Source: Nothophaeocryptopus gaeumannii
Taxonomy: Eukaryota > Ascomycota > Dothideomycetes > Mycosphaerellales > Mycosphaerellaceae
Assembly: GCA_031771865.1 (NCBI GenBank)
Contig: JASISA010000009.1
Span: 2,046,001-2,110,000, forward strand
Reading direction: 5' to 3'
DNA: 64,000 bases
Made by a program: the position numbers and the translations under genes. Within the stretch, counting starts at the first letter, position 1, and every line of letters begins with the position of its first letter. The notes under the pieces are model-generated. The model did not search any database and was not told the DNA's origin. It saw only the letters and a program-made list of their open reading frames with translations. Positions 33,577-44,603 of the stretch are shown in pieces.

Positions 33577-35249
33577 CTACCTGTCTCGACCCCATTCCGC
33601 CGGGCCAAACTGCTGTGCTGCCCATTTGAGATCCTTGTCAAAGCAAAGGACCACGACCTTGCTTCCTGTAGGGCGAGGTCTGCGCACAAACATGACCATG
33701 AAGGTGTCGTTTATCAAAAAGTGTTTTGAAAGGTTCTGGGCGATGGGTTCACAGCGTGTCTCGTTTCCAGCGAATGTGAAGTCATCCGGGTCCAGCTGAG
33801 TCTGGACATGGCGGGAGTAACAAAAGTCATCAGTCAGATCCAAGTCATCAGTCGTCGCCATGTCAATCCGGTGACCTGAATTATTGATGACCATCATGTC
33901 CTTCCAGACAGAAACTCGACATCCGTGCGTCACATCTTCGGGTACCTCTGGGAATCGCCAGATTCCTAATTTTCCCTTCTCGGGCTCAAAGGTGACAGTA
34001 GCTAAGACGCGGCGCTTGTCTTCGTGGTTGATATGCCAAGCGGTCCACGAAAAGACGAAGGATCCTTGGCCATTAGAAACAGGGTCCCCGAGTTCCAAAT
34101 GATGCTGAAAGGTAATGAGGTCGCACAGACCCTGAATCCCATTAACCACTGACTGCATTCCATCAATTGGTTCTCCATGCATATTGAAGCGCGAGCTTGC
34201 TACGAGGACTGATTTGACGCCCAAGTATTCTGGCGTAGCAACTAGTATGTGGCTGAAGATGTCTATCACCTCCCGCTGAACGAGCATCGATGTCGGACGT
34301 GAGCAATATTTCTCGCCAAGAACCTCGTGAGCACTGGATTTGACATCAGATTGCCGTAAGCTCCGAGTTGAATGATCGTATATCAGCAGCGAGGATGTAT
34401 GCTCTTTCGAGCTTTGGAGTACCATGCCGACCACGTTATCGCTTCCATTGACTGCCATCAAAGCCGCAGAAGGAAGGCGAAGTGAGCTGTGCGGCTTTTT
34501 CCAGTCCACGACATCCTGCACGTACAGCTTGGCACTAAACGTGACGACGGTCAAGATGGTGGACGTGAGTGTAATGCACATGATCCGTTCCCGCGCGTCA
34601 GGCACAAAGATGTGCGGAGTCTTCTGCGCGAGCAGTTCATGTACCATGACTTTATCGCCATCCTGTTCTGTACTGTCCACGTAGGCCAAGCAGCTGCCGC
34701 TCAGCGCAAACGCTCGACGGGATTGTCTTTGCGCATAGAAATGGTTGAAGTCTTCCTCGTGACTTGCGACGGTCCGGTCGAAAACAGCGCTTGAGAATGG
34801 CCTTCCAAGACGCATTGCCTGCAGGTTTTCAACTTTCGAGTTGCCAGATTGCTCCATGCTCCATGAAGAGCTCCGTGCGCTGTCTCCTGGTCGGTGCGTC
34901 TCCCTTCTTGCGAGCGCTGCTCGCAATATGCGACCAGATGATAATATAGAACGCCAAGACCTGCACACCAGTTGAAGTCTCCATGGCGCAAAAATAGGCA
35001 GATGATGCAGGATTTGAATTGTCAGCTCAACAGGCAAGCGAGCGAAAGGGTCGTTCTTCCTTGATATAAGGGCTATGAGTGCCAAGCGCTCGCTCAATTG
35101 GAGCTCATCTACGAGCTGGTGAAGCCTGGGGATACGAATGAGCGAGAGTCAATAGCGAGTCATAGAGGGAAGCGTTAGTATGTTATGACTTACAGCAGCT
35201 CTCGATCGTGGCCTTGGACGGATCGAACGAGGGCCCGAATGTCACCCAT
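33577..35249 (-). CDS. F-box protein with beta-propeller-like body
   Basis: Two exons (35249-35194 and 35125-33577) give 534 residues. The 68-nt intron starts GTAAGT, contains an ACTAAC branch point and ends CCCCAG. The single open frame has no ATG at its start (TTG at 35097), which is why the small first exon MGDIRALVRSVQGHDRELL is needed. The F-box is at about residues 45-90: DPFARLPVELTIQILHHLP, WRLQLVCRSWRSIL. The remaining 430 residues look mostly beta-stranded, with repeats of short hydrophobic strands such as SLLIYDHSTRSL and KVVVLCF. F-box proteins recruit substrates to SCF ubiquitin ligases through Skp1; the target is unknown. The gene is divergent from the HSF-type factor across about 1.1 kb. 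Confidence 0.85.
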
Positions 35250-36339
35250 GGCGGGTGTCGTCTTGGTGTGAGTGAGTGAGGTTGTGCAAAAGGTGATGGT
35301 GTTGCAAACGGTCGCCGGTGGTCACAACATCAAACACGAGGCTTGCCGCCTCTCAACGCTTCGAACAGTGTAGAACATAACGTGGCTGCAAGGATGGAAG
35401 GTGTGGTGGTGCAGAGAGGAGCCACACGGTCCCAATACCACGGATGGGCAGGCGCGGTAGGCAGTTGTGACTGGCTCTTGCCCTACCCGCTGCACATCGG
35501 GTGGACTTGAGTACACTCGTACTTTCTGGAGCAGAATGACTCGCGGCGTGAAATGCGATAAAATAGCAACCAAGGAGGAAGTCCCCTTTTCATGCACGCT
35601 AAGGTTGAAGAGAAGGAAGCTTTGCCTGTTTGAGACGCGACTGCCAAGTGAGTCGTCGAGTGGTAGGCAAAGGGCAGGAGCTTCCGTTGTTCTGTACTTC
35701 CATCCCTCCTCTACCCGCTGCAGCTTTACTTCCCGGCCAAAACAGGGCGCGCCTTCCCATTCTTTCACCACCGTATATCTTGTATGCGGCATTGGTAACA
35801 CCACCGCCGCTGATCCATCATCACTATCCCCCGAGGACTCCACGAATTCTGCCCCCTCGACGAGCGCGCGGACCCCGCAAAGCTCGCTACTCGCTACGCG
35901 CAATTAGCCAGGGTCTTGTAGGAGAGAGGACAGAGAGAGAGAGAGCGAGAAAGAGATACCTGTACGCGGAGGAGCAGTCAGGCATACATCGGATATCGGA
36001 TATACATCAAAGTGTACATCAGGCGCATCGTCAGAACTGCCCACACTTACATTGACTCGACCTTTCTTTGCCTGTTTGGGTATTTGCGCGCCGCTGCGAC
36101 GATTGATTACATCTGGGGCCCGGTGTCTGGTGTTGGCACCATGAACATGGCATGATACGCTGGTCGCATCGCAGAGCGCACTAAGTGAACGGGGAACAAG
36201 TAAGAGGTGGAGCAATATCTTAATAAGAACGCGCACGAGCTTCGATCCCCTCGGCGCACAACCCCCTTCCTCAACGCAACTCAGTTCACTCCTCTGAGTC
36301 GCGCAGCGTGCGACATCTGGTCGGACATCGCATTCATCA
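35250..36339. other. Shared divergent promoter of F-box and HSF-type genes
   Basis: It contains the GA-rich tract at 35921-35956, listed separately. The several overlapping open frames show no domain support and look like composition artefacts. Confidence 0.5.
35921..35956. repeat. Imperfect (GA)n microsatellite
   Basis: About 36 bases of almost pure purine with GA dinucleotide repetition, interrupted by single C and A bases. It lies in the divergent promoter, about 385 bases upstream of the HSF-type ATG. Confidence 0.8.
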
Positions 36340-38303
36340 ATGGCATCCGTCCAGGAGCCATTGAGGAGGGATCCATTCGCCAGCGACACTCGCGCATACA
36401 ACTCGTCCCTCCCGAAGAGCATTCCTATCCTGCCATCAGCATCCGTCGCCGGCGGGGGAGATCTGATGGAGGTCAGCTCGTCGCAGAACGCGCCCTCGAT
36501 GGGCCCTCCCACAAGTAGTCCCAATGGGGACCGAAGCCAAGATCAGCAACAGCAAGGGCACGGAGATCAACAGCAGAGTGCAAACGGAAGCAATACACAT
36601 CCCGTGGGAGCTGCGGCAGCCGCGCAACAACCCAAGGTCGTACAGACGGCGTTTATCCACAAGCTATACAAGTTTGCAGCACCACCTCCCTCTGCCAAGC
36701 CTTCAAGTGCTAACTTTGAAGCAGCATGCTGGAAGATCAAAGCATCCAGCATCTCATATCATGGTCCAGCTCGAATGAAAGCTTCGTCATGTCTCCATCT
36801 TCCGAGTTCTCCAAGGTCCTAGCGTACGTGCTGTTGAACTCTATTCCACGCGCGTGAAGAGCGAAGACGGCTGATGCTCGGCAGACAATACTTTAAGCAT
36901 ACCAACATCTCCTCATTCGTTCGCCAGCTCAATATGTATGGCTTTCATAAAGGTCTGTCCGTCCTCATCGTAACTGCACAATCTTGTACTGACGTCCACC
37001 AGTGAGCGATGTTTTCCACACCGGCTCTCCTGATTCGCCTCTTTGGGAGTTCAAGCATGGTGCTGGTAACTTCAAGCGAGGAGACCTGGTCGGTCTTCGT
37101 GAGATCAAACGCAGAGCCTCACGACATGCCCTAATACACCGCGACTCCTTCTCCACAGCACCTAAAATGCCCACCCCTCAGCCACCTGGCACACCCATGG
37201 AACCCACTATGCAGGACCCTGTAGAGGCGCGACTGAGCATGCTCGAGTGGAACTTTCAGGACGTCTATGCCAGACTTGCCCGGACTGAAGATGCCTATAA
37301 TGTCGTGACCTCCAAATACCAAACCCTTCTGGATGGGCTGAACAGATGCCACCACTGGAGTAACGACCTCTCCTCCCACATCCTTACGATCGTCCCAGAC
37401 TCTGAGAACCCCATCCACAGAGAAGTTTTTGCAATGAGAGATGATATCAGAAGGCAGATCTCTGCTTTGCAATCTATAGATGAGCCACAGCCGCCGCCTC
37501 ACGAGCAGCTGTTCGGTAATAAGCAATCATTCTTCCCGCCGAACAACAACATACCAATGGAGCCAGCCATGCCTATGTCGCCCCGCCAGAGGCCCTTTGA
37601 CGAATCGCGGCGGCCATCGCTACAAGGGCTGCCGAGGCCTCCTGGAGTGAGAGCACCTGTCCCAGCATACCTTCAGGCCTCGCCTCCGCGCCGCTATGGC
37701 TCTAGTGGATCAGGCACTGGCGCATATTCTCCTAATAGACCAACTTACCCTAACCTCCCTCCACCTCCGCAACCTCCGCAACCACATCCTCTCGCAACCA
37801 TGACCTCCCCTCCCTCTAATCTTCCACGAAGACACACATCTGCCGACATACGTCTACAAGGCTGGGAAGGTGGGCAGCCTCCACCACCTCCATTTGGCCA
37901 AGGCACGTCACCTTACGCTTCGGGCCAATCTTCATCTGCCTGGCCTTCTTCACCACGCATGCCTGCAAACCCAGGGGATCAACACATCCGCGACACTCTC
38001 GCACAATACGAACTGCCTCGGGTATCGAATACGGGATCGCGACAGCCTTCACCGGTACCACACGAACATACCGCGCCCACTTTCACAAACAGCTTTGCGC
38101 CTGCCCCGAGTTATGCAAACCCTAACGATGCTGGGTGGCAGCTTCCTGGTGCGCGCTTTCCTTTCAAAGGTCTGGAAGCACCCAGTCGCAGGAGCAGCAT
38201 GGCGTCAAACGTGCACTCGCTGCTGAACCCTGCAGATACAGCGGAACGTGAAGGCGAGGATGAAGGAGGATCTGATGAAAGGAAGAGGAAACGACTGATA
38301 TGA
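36340..38303 (+). CDS. HSF-type DNA-binding transcription factor (SFL1/MGA1-like)
   Basis: Four exons (36340-36671, 36725-36823, 36885-36952, 37003-38303) give 599 residues. The introns (53, 61 and 50 nt) all interrupt the HSF domain. The joined DNA-binding domain spans about residues 95-205: QTAFIHKLYNMLED, ISWSSSNESFVM, SSFVRQLNMYGFHKVSD, LWEFKHGAGNFKRGDL. A short heptad-like helix follows near residues 245-275, then a long Pro/Ser/Gln-rich C-terminal half. The domain sequence and the polyproline tail look more like the Sfl1/Mga1 group (cell-surface and morphogenesis regulators) than classic Hsf1. No clear Hsf1-type extended coiled-coil was seen. The N-terminal segment has Gln runs near residues 66-80. 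Confidence 0.88.
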
Positions 38304-38673
38304 TGGAATGAATGACCTGGCGTGGAACTAATTTGTGCGTTGTGCGTTTCTTGGATACCCTGAGTCTGACCAAAGCTCGCTTCTCGGAAGGCACTTGAGA
38401 TGGACGGACGGATTCGTGTTTCATCTATCGGACCGTCGGCGTCCGCTGTCATGTAAGAGCATTGTAGAATCTACTGTGTCGATGCAATGGTCTCTCAGAA
38501 GCTCAAATTGGAAGTGAAGTGAAGTAAGGGCTACCACGAGACCACCACGTGTTGCACCACTGGCTCTGCATCGGCGTTTGAAACGGCCCGGTCCACCGAC
38601 TTCGAGCACTTCAACTTTTGGACTTCACCTTCACCAGAACATAACAACGTCACTCCACCAGATACCAGGCAAG

Positions 38674-39647
38674 ATGAGTACAACGAAGGTCGACCTTCAA
38701 GAGGTCCATGACTTCCTCATCACCATCGCCCACAAGGCCGGCCAAATGATCTCTGACGCTTCATCAAAACCCGTCGCTGCTGGATCCGGATTCAAGAAGA
38801 ACACGGCGGATCTTGTTACTGAGACGGATCAGGCTGTTGAGAAGATGGTTAGTGAGGAGTTGAGACAGAAGTATCCTGATTTTGAGTGAGTACATTAATT
38901 CAAACCGAGCAAAGTTCAGAATGACTTACTAAATATTGCATCAGATTCATGGGCGAGGAAACCTACAAACCAGGCAAAGATGCTGGGTTAAGCGACAAAC
39001 CAACATTCATCGTGGACCCCATCGACGGAACGACCAATTTCTTCCATGGACATCCTTACGTTGCGGTTTCGCTGGGGCTGGCAATCAATCAAAAGCCCGT
39101 TGTTGGAGTCATCTACAACCCCTTCACCAACACCCTCTACACTGGCATCAAAGGACAAGGATCGTACATCACATCACCTTTCCACGATCGTGTTCGATTA
39201 CCGCTCAGAGAGCCAGAGCCCCTGAAGGATCTGAGTACCTGTCTCGTAGCAGTAGAATGGGGCTCCGACCGCACAGGCAATGACTACGATGTCAAAACCT
39301 CCCTTTTCAAAAAGCTCTGCGCGGCCAAAGAAGACGGCGGAGCCATGGTCCATGGAATCCGCTCCCTTGGCTCCGCAGAGCTCAATCTCTGCAATGTCGC
39401 TGCTGGTAATCTGGACGTTTACTGGGAGACCGGGTGCTGGGCTTGGGATGTCTGTGCGGGATGGGTGATTCTTGAAGAAGCTGGTGGCAAGATGGTAGGT
39501 GCGCATCCGGAGGATTGGGAACCGAAGGTGGATCAGAGGAGGTATATGGCTGTTAGGGGAGGAGAGGGGCAGAAGGGGATCATTGAAGAATTTTGGGGGT
39601 GTCTGGGGAAGGGGAGGTGTGAGGTTGGGTATGATACTGTCTCCTAA
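38674..39647 (+). CDS. Inositol monophosphatase family phosphatase
   Basis: Two exons (38674-38885 and 38945-39647), with a 59-nt intron from GTGAGT to CATCAG, give 304 residues. Metal-binding motifs are clear: FMGEET near residues 72-77, VDPIDGTTNFFHG starting at residue 94, and WAWDVCAGWVILEEAGG in the C-terminal part. These match Mg2+-dependent, Li+-sensitive inositol-1-phosphatase rather than the bisphosphate nucleotidase branch. It hydrolyses inositol monophosphates to free inositol. Some fungal paralogues sit in quinate-use clusters, but no quinate genes are adjacent here. Initiation at 38674 is chosen over an upstream in-frame codon because the family N-terminus starts a few residues later. 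Confidence 0.93.
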
Positions 39648-39769
39648 AAGTCGAGCTGGTTTACTACTATAGAACGCCTTAATACTATCTACACAGAGAT
39701 CCAGAATGACGAGATACCAATAGAAAGCACAAGACCTCACCTCATCTTCCAACCCCCAAACTCACCAAC

Positions 39770-40789
39770 TCACCCTGTCAATATCTCCCTCCTCCACTTT
39801 CGTGAGTTCCGTCTCTCGCCAACCTCCATCACCCCGTGCTCCTCCTCAACCTCACTCGGAAAAACACATCCCTCAAACTCCACAAACCCCGTATCCGCAT
39901 AAGCTACATTCATCACCATCCTCTCCACAAAATCCACCAACTGCCCAGCCTTAATCCCCCCATCCCTCTCCAACACCCTCGTCTCCCCTCCCCACCTCCC
40001 CGCCTGTCGAACATTCACTTTCACTTTGGTTGTCGGCGGTTGGGAAATATACATCCTCCCGACAGTATCTGGGTAGTTCTGGACTAGTTTTCGGATTTGA
40101 GGCCACCCACCAGGCCATTTCCCGAATTCGCGCGGGCCGGGCTGCTCGAAGTTTATGGGGAAGCGGAAGGATTGTTGGAGACATTTGGGGCAGAAACATC
40201 TGTGACGGAGGGGAGGTTCTTCGGGGAGGATGAGCGGGTTATGGGTTGTGCCGGTGTAGGTATTTCGATTGGTGGTGGTGGTAGCGTTGGTCATGATGGA
40301 GCTGGTTAGGATTTCGCGGCCGATTTTGGATAGACGGTGCTTGCTGATTTCATCGCCTGTTCTGGAGTCGGTCCAGGATGTCACTTCTGAGCGCCATGTT
40401 GATTTGACGGGGCAGGGTTGGAGGAAGAGCTTTTGTTGAAGCGGGCTGCTGTGTTTGATGATTTCGTGAAATCGGTGACATATTCGGTGTGCTTGAGCAA
40501 GGTCTTTGAGTGGAAGGAAGCCGAGGATGCGCTCAGTGATCTCGTAGATGGAAAGGGCTTTCTGCGCGGCTGATGGGCGGTCGTCAACTACTGTAGCCGT
40601 CTGTGCGGCATCGTTGGCATCTTTTGCGGCCAAAGAGGTCGATGAACTTGGCGTTTGAGATGCACTGTCCATATCGGAGGTCCGAGCAGAATGAAAGTCG
40701 ATCTCATGTGACTGTGCCATATCCATAGCTTGGTAGAGCTGCTCTGAATTGTACTTTGTTGTGCTTCGAGCGCAGAGTCTGCAAGCCAT
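39770..40789 (-). CDS. F-box-like protein
   Basis: 339 residues from the first true ATG in frame (40789); the open frame extends further only through a GTG. A Ser/Thr-rich N-terminus precedes an F-box-like segment: LSIYEITERILGFLPLKDL, HRICHRFHEIIKHS, LQQKLFLQP near residues 80-125. This pattern (E-hh-hLPhkDLhxAxxVCxxFxxhIxxSxxLQxxLF) is typical of a large F-box family in Dothideomycetes and Eurotiomycetes. A CFCPKC pair of cysteines occurs near residue 200. The C-terminal part has no named domain. The stop lies 122 bases after the convergent phosphatase stop. Confidence 0.7.
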   Translation of the reverse strand: MACRLCARSTTKYNSEQLYQAMDMAQSHEIDFHSARTSDMDSASQTPSSSTSLAAKDANDAAQTATVVDDRPSAAQKALSIYEITERILGFLPLKDLAQAHRICHRFHEIIKHSSPLQQKLFLQPCPVKSTWRSEVTSWTDSRTGDEISKHRLSKIGREILTSSIMTNATTTTNRNTYTGTTHNPLILPEEPPLRHRCFCPKCLQQSFRFPINFEQPGPREFGKWPGGWPQIRKLVQNYPDTVGRMYISQPPTTKVKVNVRQAGRWGGETRVLERDGGIKAGQLVDFVERMVMNVAYADTGFVEFEGCVFPSEVEEEHGVMEVGERRNSRKWRREILTG

Positions 40790-41279
40790 AATTTGAAGTG
40801 CGAGGAGAGAAGAATGGTTCACGGAAAGAAAGTCTCATGTAGTATGTGCGTCGAGGAAATTGTACTCTGAGGACAAATGGCGCACGGACCTCGGACCTTG
40901 AAGCTTGTGAAGACTTGCTGATACGGCTACGAGCGGACTAGGCTCCAACGTCAACATCACATACTACTAATCAGGAGCTTTATCATTGAGTCTTTTCGTT
41001 CGGTGCGAATAGGTTACAGAGTCAATACTGTGCGTCAGGCAGAGACCTTTTATCGATCTGTATTGTGCCATCTCTGGCTCCACTGAGGAGCTACAACAAG
41101 CAGAGGAGTTGAAGAGCTTCGGCCGGAGTGATGTGCTCCATGTAAGCTGCATGCTATTGCACGTGAGATACTCATCTTAAGCTGCTTGAGCTATGCTTTT
41201 CGCGCTTCCCAGCACAGCCAGTATGAGCATATCCCTACTGAGCCTGTCCATCGAACTTATCGGATATGCAATTCCAAGC
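40790..41279. other. Intergenic region between F-box gene and BRF1 3' end
   Basis: Promoter of the minus-strand F-box gene and the 3' end of BRF1. Nothing further was recognised. Confidence 0.5.
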
Positions 41280-44024
41280 TCAATCATCATAGCCCTCGTA
41301 ATCTTCACCCTCAAACCCTCCATCATCAACCACACCGAACTCGTCCGTTTCAACCCCATACATAGGGTCCATGGCCTGTGCCTCGTCTTCTTCAGCATCT
41401 TCGTCCGCGTCCTCGTGATCCTTCTCGCGCACGTCTCCCCACCCAGGAGCCCGAAGCTGTTTCTCTTGCGCAGATTCCTCTCCCTCCTCGCCTTCTTCAG
41501 CCCCAGGCGACGCAGCACCTTCTTCTGCCTCGTCACTTGCTGCAACGGAGGCAGCAGGCGTGGCGCTCCCTTGTCTGCTCTGTTCCGCGCTATCGTCTGG
41601 ACTTGTGGAGCTCGCCCGTGAAGTACGCCCGTAGATGCGCTGCAAAACGCTGAAGTCGACGTGCTGAGATTTCATCGGCGCACGCTTCTCCAACATTGCC
41701 TTGGCAGCATCAGCAGGTGTCTCAATAGGTGTCGAGCTCTCCGTCAAGACACTGCCGTCACCCATCTTGCTTCGCTTCTTCCCTCTCGCTTTGTGCGGCT
41801 TCTTTCCTTTTCGGCCGCGCCCACCTCCATTCGCCTTTTGGATCTTCTCCATCAGGTCTCTCTCTGCTTGTTTTCGCAGCCAGTCTTCATTGTGAGCGAC
41901 CCAAATCTGCTCTTTAATCTTGACCTCGAATTCAGAGAGGAGACAGTTCTCTACTTCTGGATCGTTCGCGAACTCAGCTTCAAGCTCTGCCGCAGTGAGA
42001 ATCTCGCCAGGATTCCAGTCAGGTGTGTCGCCCCAGATGTTCTCAACGCCGCGTGCTGTTCGGTCCTGCTTTGCCTTGTCCGCATCGAGTCTCTGTTGTT
42101 GCTCGGCCAAAGCGGCGGCTCGCGCCTGCTCAGCCAAGATACGCTCTTCTTCTTTCGCCTTTTCAACTTCGCTCTGCATTTCTTGAACTTCTCCATTCTC
42201 CAGCGCTGCCTCAATCTGCTTCTCAAGATAGTCTTCTTCGGCCAATTCTTCTTCAGAGATGACAATCTCAGGCGCTTGCTTAGCGGTACTACCTCTAGGA
42301 CGACCACGTCCTCGCTTCGGCGCGCCATTGGTTTCCACTTGAGCAGGGTCGGCTGGTTCTTGAACCGCCGCTAGAGCAGGCTGAGAAGACTGCGAGGGCT
42401 GACTTGGCAGGGCGGGAATAGCAAAGCCATCCTTGTCGTAGCGCACCGTCGACCGAGATGTAGCTTCATCGGCGGCTGGTGGTGTCATTCGCCGTCGTTT
42501 AGGAGAGCCGCCATTCTCATGTGGCGTTTCGACTTCCTCGGACGGAGATGGTGTGCCAATATCCTCGCCATCATCGCGTTTACGCTTGTTGGAGTCTTGT
42601 GTCGGAGGAGGTGTCGAAGGTATATTCGGTGTGGCTTGCGTCTGATCTTGCGTCTGGGTCGGTAGAGGAGTCGGTGAAGATGCCGATGAGCCTTGTGATG
42701 GTTCCTGCATGACAGCAGGCGGAGCGGGCGGAGGGCCAGGAGATGCTGTGGGACCAAGTAAGGCTGCTAGCTGCCGCTCAGGAGTCGCGCCAGGCCCAGG
42801 AGTTCCAGGTTCGATAGACGACATTCGTGAGGACGCATCAGTCGCGTCGTCTGGTATAGTGATTGTCCCATTAGGATTCACAATTGCGCCCTCGGGTAGC
42901 TGGGACATCCGAGCTTGAGAGGCGCGGAGCTCCTTCATCTGCTGATACTCTTGTCTTTTCTCACGTTTTCGCTCCAGTAATCTCTGCCTCTCTCCTTGGG
43001 CATCCATAGAGGGAGGATCATGCTGGTGTGTCATGCGGTTGGCGAACTTTCGGAAGTCGTCCACGGTCAGACCAGCAGACTTGGTCTTTCGAAACTCTTT
43101 GACACGCGCGGCGATGGTGATGTCGGCAACCTTGGATACAAAGACGACTTCTCTGACGGTGCGCTGGAAGTTGTTCATGCGGGCTGCGAGGATGATGCAA
43201 GCACCACACAGGCCAGCTGGGTGACGACCGGCGACGATCCAGTCACGGTTCATCCGTCTGATGATCTTCAATGCGTCCTCAGCGACATTCTTCGTCTTCT
43301 CAGCAAATTGTAGCTTGTCGCAGTACTTCCAAATCAATGGCTCCAACTCGATCAGGTGCTGTTGGCCGACGCTTTCGTTGCTCAAGTACAGCTCTTTGCA
43401 CATGTCCTTGTACACCTCCCCAAGTCGGAATACGTTGATTTGCAACAGCTCAGCGATGTCCATCAGTAGGACATTGTTATCCTTTTGACGACGGCAAGCG
43501 GCGTAGAGACAAGCAGCGACGACTTCATCGGTCCTCCGGCCAGCAGAGAAGTTGATGTTGGCGGCCAAGACCCAGATCTGCACGGCTTGCTTCTCGACGG
43601 CCTCGTTGATACCCAGGCGTGGGCACAGTTGGTTGAGCGCTCGCTTGCCAGCATTCTGAATATCTGCAAGTGTGTTTCTCTCGCCACCTCCGACCTTGCG
43701 ATACGCTCCAGCGCCGAGAGTCCTGGCGTGTCGGGAGTTGTCTGCGACAGTACCACCTTGAACAGCAGCACGCCCACCAGCAGATTCCTCAAACGTGACT
43801 TCCGAGACGATGTTTGCCTCTGCAATCTGCGTAAAGCATATTCTGCAGACAATCATGCCATCTTCCTCTGTAGTGTCGTTGCTTCCGCATGTTGGATTCG
43901 GACATTTGGTCAGGTCCTTGGCAGGTGGTTTTGCTGCTCGATTGCTTCGATGAGGCGCGCCTTTGGGAGGACCTCGAAGGCCACCGAGTCGACCCCGGAC
44001 CCGTGGGATCTGAGGTCCGGGCAT
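41280..44024 (-). CDS. BRF1: Transcription factor IIIB subunit Brf1
   Basis: 914 residues, intronless. The N-terminal zinc ribbon has cysteines 41, 46, 60 and 63 (C-x4-C-x13-C-x2-C). Two cyclin-type repeats follow: ILVLAANINFSAGR-like and VVAACLYAACRRQKDNN in the first, and WIVAGRHPAGLCGACIILAARM in the second. The C-terminal half holds a Brf1-specific acidic and Lys-rich region, including VDFSVLQRIYGRTSR, and ends in Asp/Glu-rich sequence. Brf1 binds TBP and recruits RNA polymerase III to tRNA and 5S genes. It is longer than the yeast protein (about 600 residues), mainly through low-complexity Pro/Thr/Glu linkers at about 390-560. Start ATG 44024 precedes an Arg/Pro/Gly-rich leader. Confidence 0.95.
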   Translation of the reverse strand: MPGPQIPRVRGRLGGLRGPPKGAPHRSNRAAKPPAKDLTKCPNPTCGSNDTTEEDGMIVCRICFTQIAEANIVSEVTFEESAGGRAAVQGGTVADNSRHARTLGAGAYRKVGGGERNTLADIQNAGKRALNQLCPRLGINEAVEKQAVQIWVLAANINFSAGRRTDEVVAACLYAACRRQKDNNVLLMDIAELLQINVFRLGEVYKDMCKELYLSNESVGQQHLIELEPLIWKYCDKLQFAEKTKNVAEDALKIIRRMNRDWIVAGRHPAGLCGACIILAARMNNFQRTVREVVFVSKVADITIAARVKEFRKTKSAGLTVDDFRKFANRMTHQHDPPSMDAQGERQRLLERKREKRQEYQQMKELRASQARMSQLPEGAIVNPNGTITIPDDATDASSRMSSIEPGTPGPGATPERQLAALLGPTASPGPPPAPPAVMQEPSQGSSASSPTPLPTQTQDQTQATPNIPSTPPPTQDSNKRKRDDGEDIGTPSPSEEVETPHENGGSPKRRRMTPPAADEATSRSTVRYDKDGFAIPALPSQPSQSSQPALAAVQEPADPAQVETNGAPKRGRGRPRGSTAKQAPEIVISEEELAEEDYLEKQIEAALENGEVQEMQSEVEKAKEEERILAEQARAAALAEQQQRLDADKAKQDRTARGVENIWGDTPDWNPGEILTAAELEAEFANDPEVENCLLSEFEVKIKEQIWVAHNEDWLRKQAERDLMEKIQKANGGGRGRKGKKPHKARGKKRSKMGDGSVLTESSTPIETPADAAKAMLEKRAPMKSQHVDFSVLQRIYGRTSRASSTSPDDSAEQSRQGSATPAASVAASDEAEEGAASPGAEEGEEGEESAQEKQLRAPGWGDVREKDHEDADEDAEEDEAQAMDPMYGVETDEFGVVDDGGFEGEDYEGYDD

Positions 44025-44603
44025 AATGTTGGAAGTTGGCGTGAATGTGGATTAAATCATATGCGTTGCAAGTATCGATCAGGTGAAAGCAGCAAGCAGG
44101 CAGCGGCGGTTCCAAATGGCGGTGAGCTGGGGGGTATCAATGGTGTATTCCAAGAGGCGCTCTGTGGTCCAAGATCAGTACTATATTGGTGGCATATGGC
44201 AGCGCTTGATGGACGGCAGCAAGGGTGATACTGTTGATGGCGTTGAGTGTGTCGAGTGAGTCCAAAAGATTTGCGGTGGCGGGCCGATGGTGTGGTGGGT
44301 GGTGGGTGGTGGGTGAGGTTTTCGCGGGCTTGTGGTCAAGTCAAAATGACAGGTGCGACACCCCAAAAGCTGCACGGGCCGCAAGGCTAAGAATAGGTGC
44401 GACGAGTTCGAGTCGTGGTGGAGGACCGCAAAAGATGTCAATTCGATTTCAATATTTCTTGTCTTGCTCGATGTAAATGAGGTCAGGAACAACAATGAGA
44501 TATCGACGCTGGATGGATGAAGGTGGATTGATTTTGTTCTGCTATTGTTGCAATCGTAACACTAAGCTTCTTGGTCTGCCTGAGGCTTCAACCTTCCCAC
44601 AGA
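44025..44603. other. Intergenic region upstream of BRF1
   Basis: It holds the BRF1 promoter, including the G-rich GGTGGGT repeat listed separately, and the 3' end of the acetyltransferase. No gene was seen. Confidence 0.5.
44289..44318 (+). repeat. G-rich GGTGGGT short tandem repeat
   Basis: Seven-base units of the form GGGTGGT recur about three times, giving three GGG runs and several GG runs about 270 bases upstream of the BRF1 start. It is a weak G-quadruplex candidate (two tetrads more likely than three). Confidence 0.6.

Noticed and set aside
35904..36524. Minus-strand frame of 206 codons in the HSF-type promoter
   Set aside because: Runs through the GA tract and into the HSF exon; no domain and a tail of repeated Ser-Leu caused by the microsatellite.
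41661..42374. Plus-strand frame of 237 codons within BRF1
   Set aside because: Antisense of the acidic/Lys-rich BRF1 tail; no domain.
44400..44435. Possible tRNA TpsiC-like stretch (GAGTTCGAGTC)
   Set aside because: No matching acceptor or anticodon stems could be found around it.
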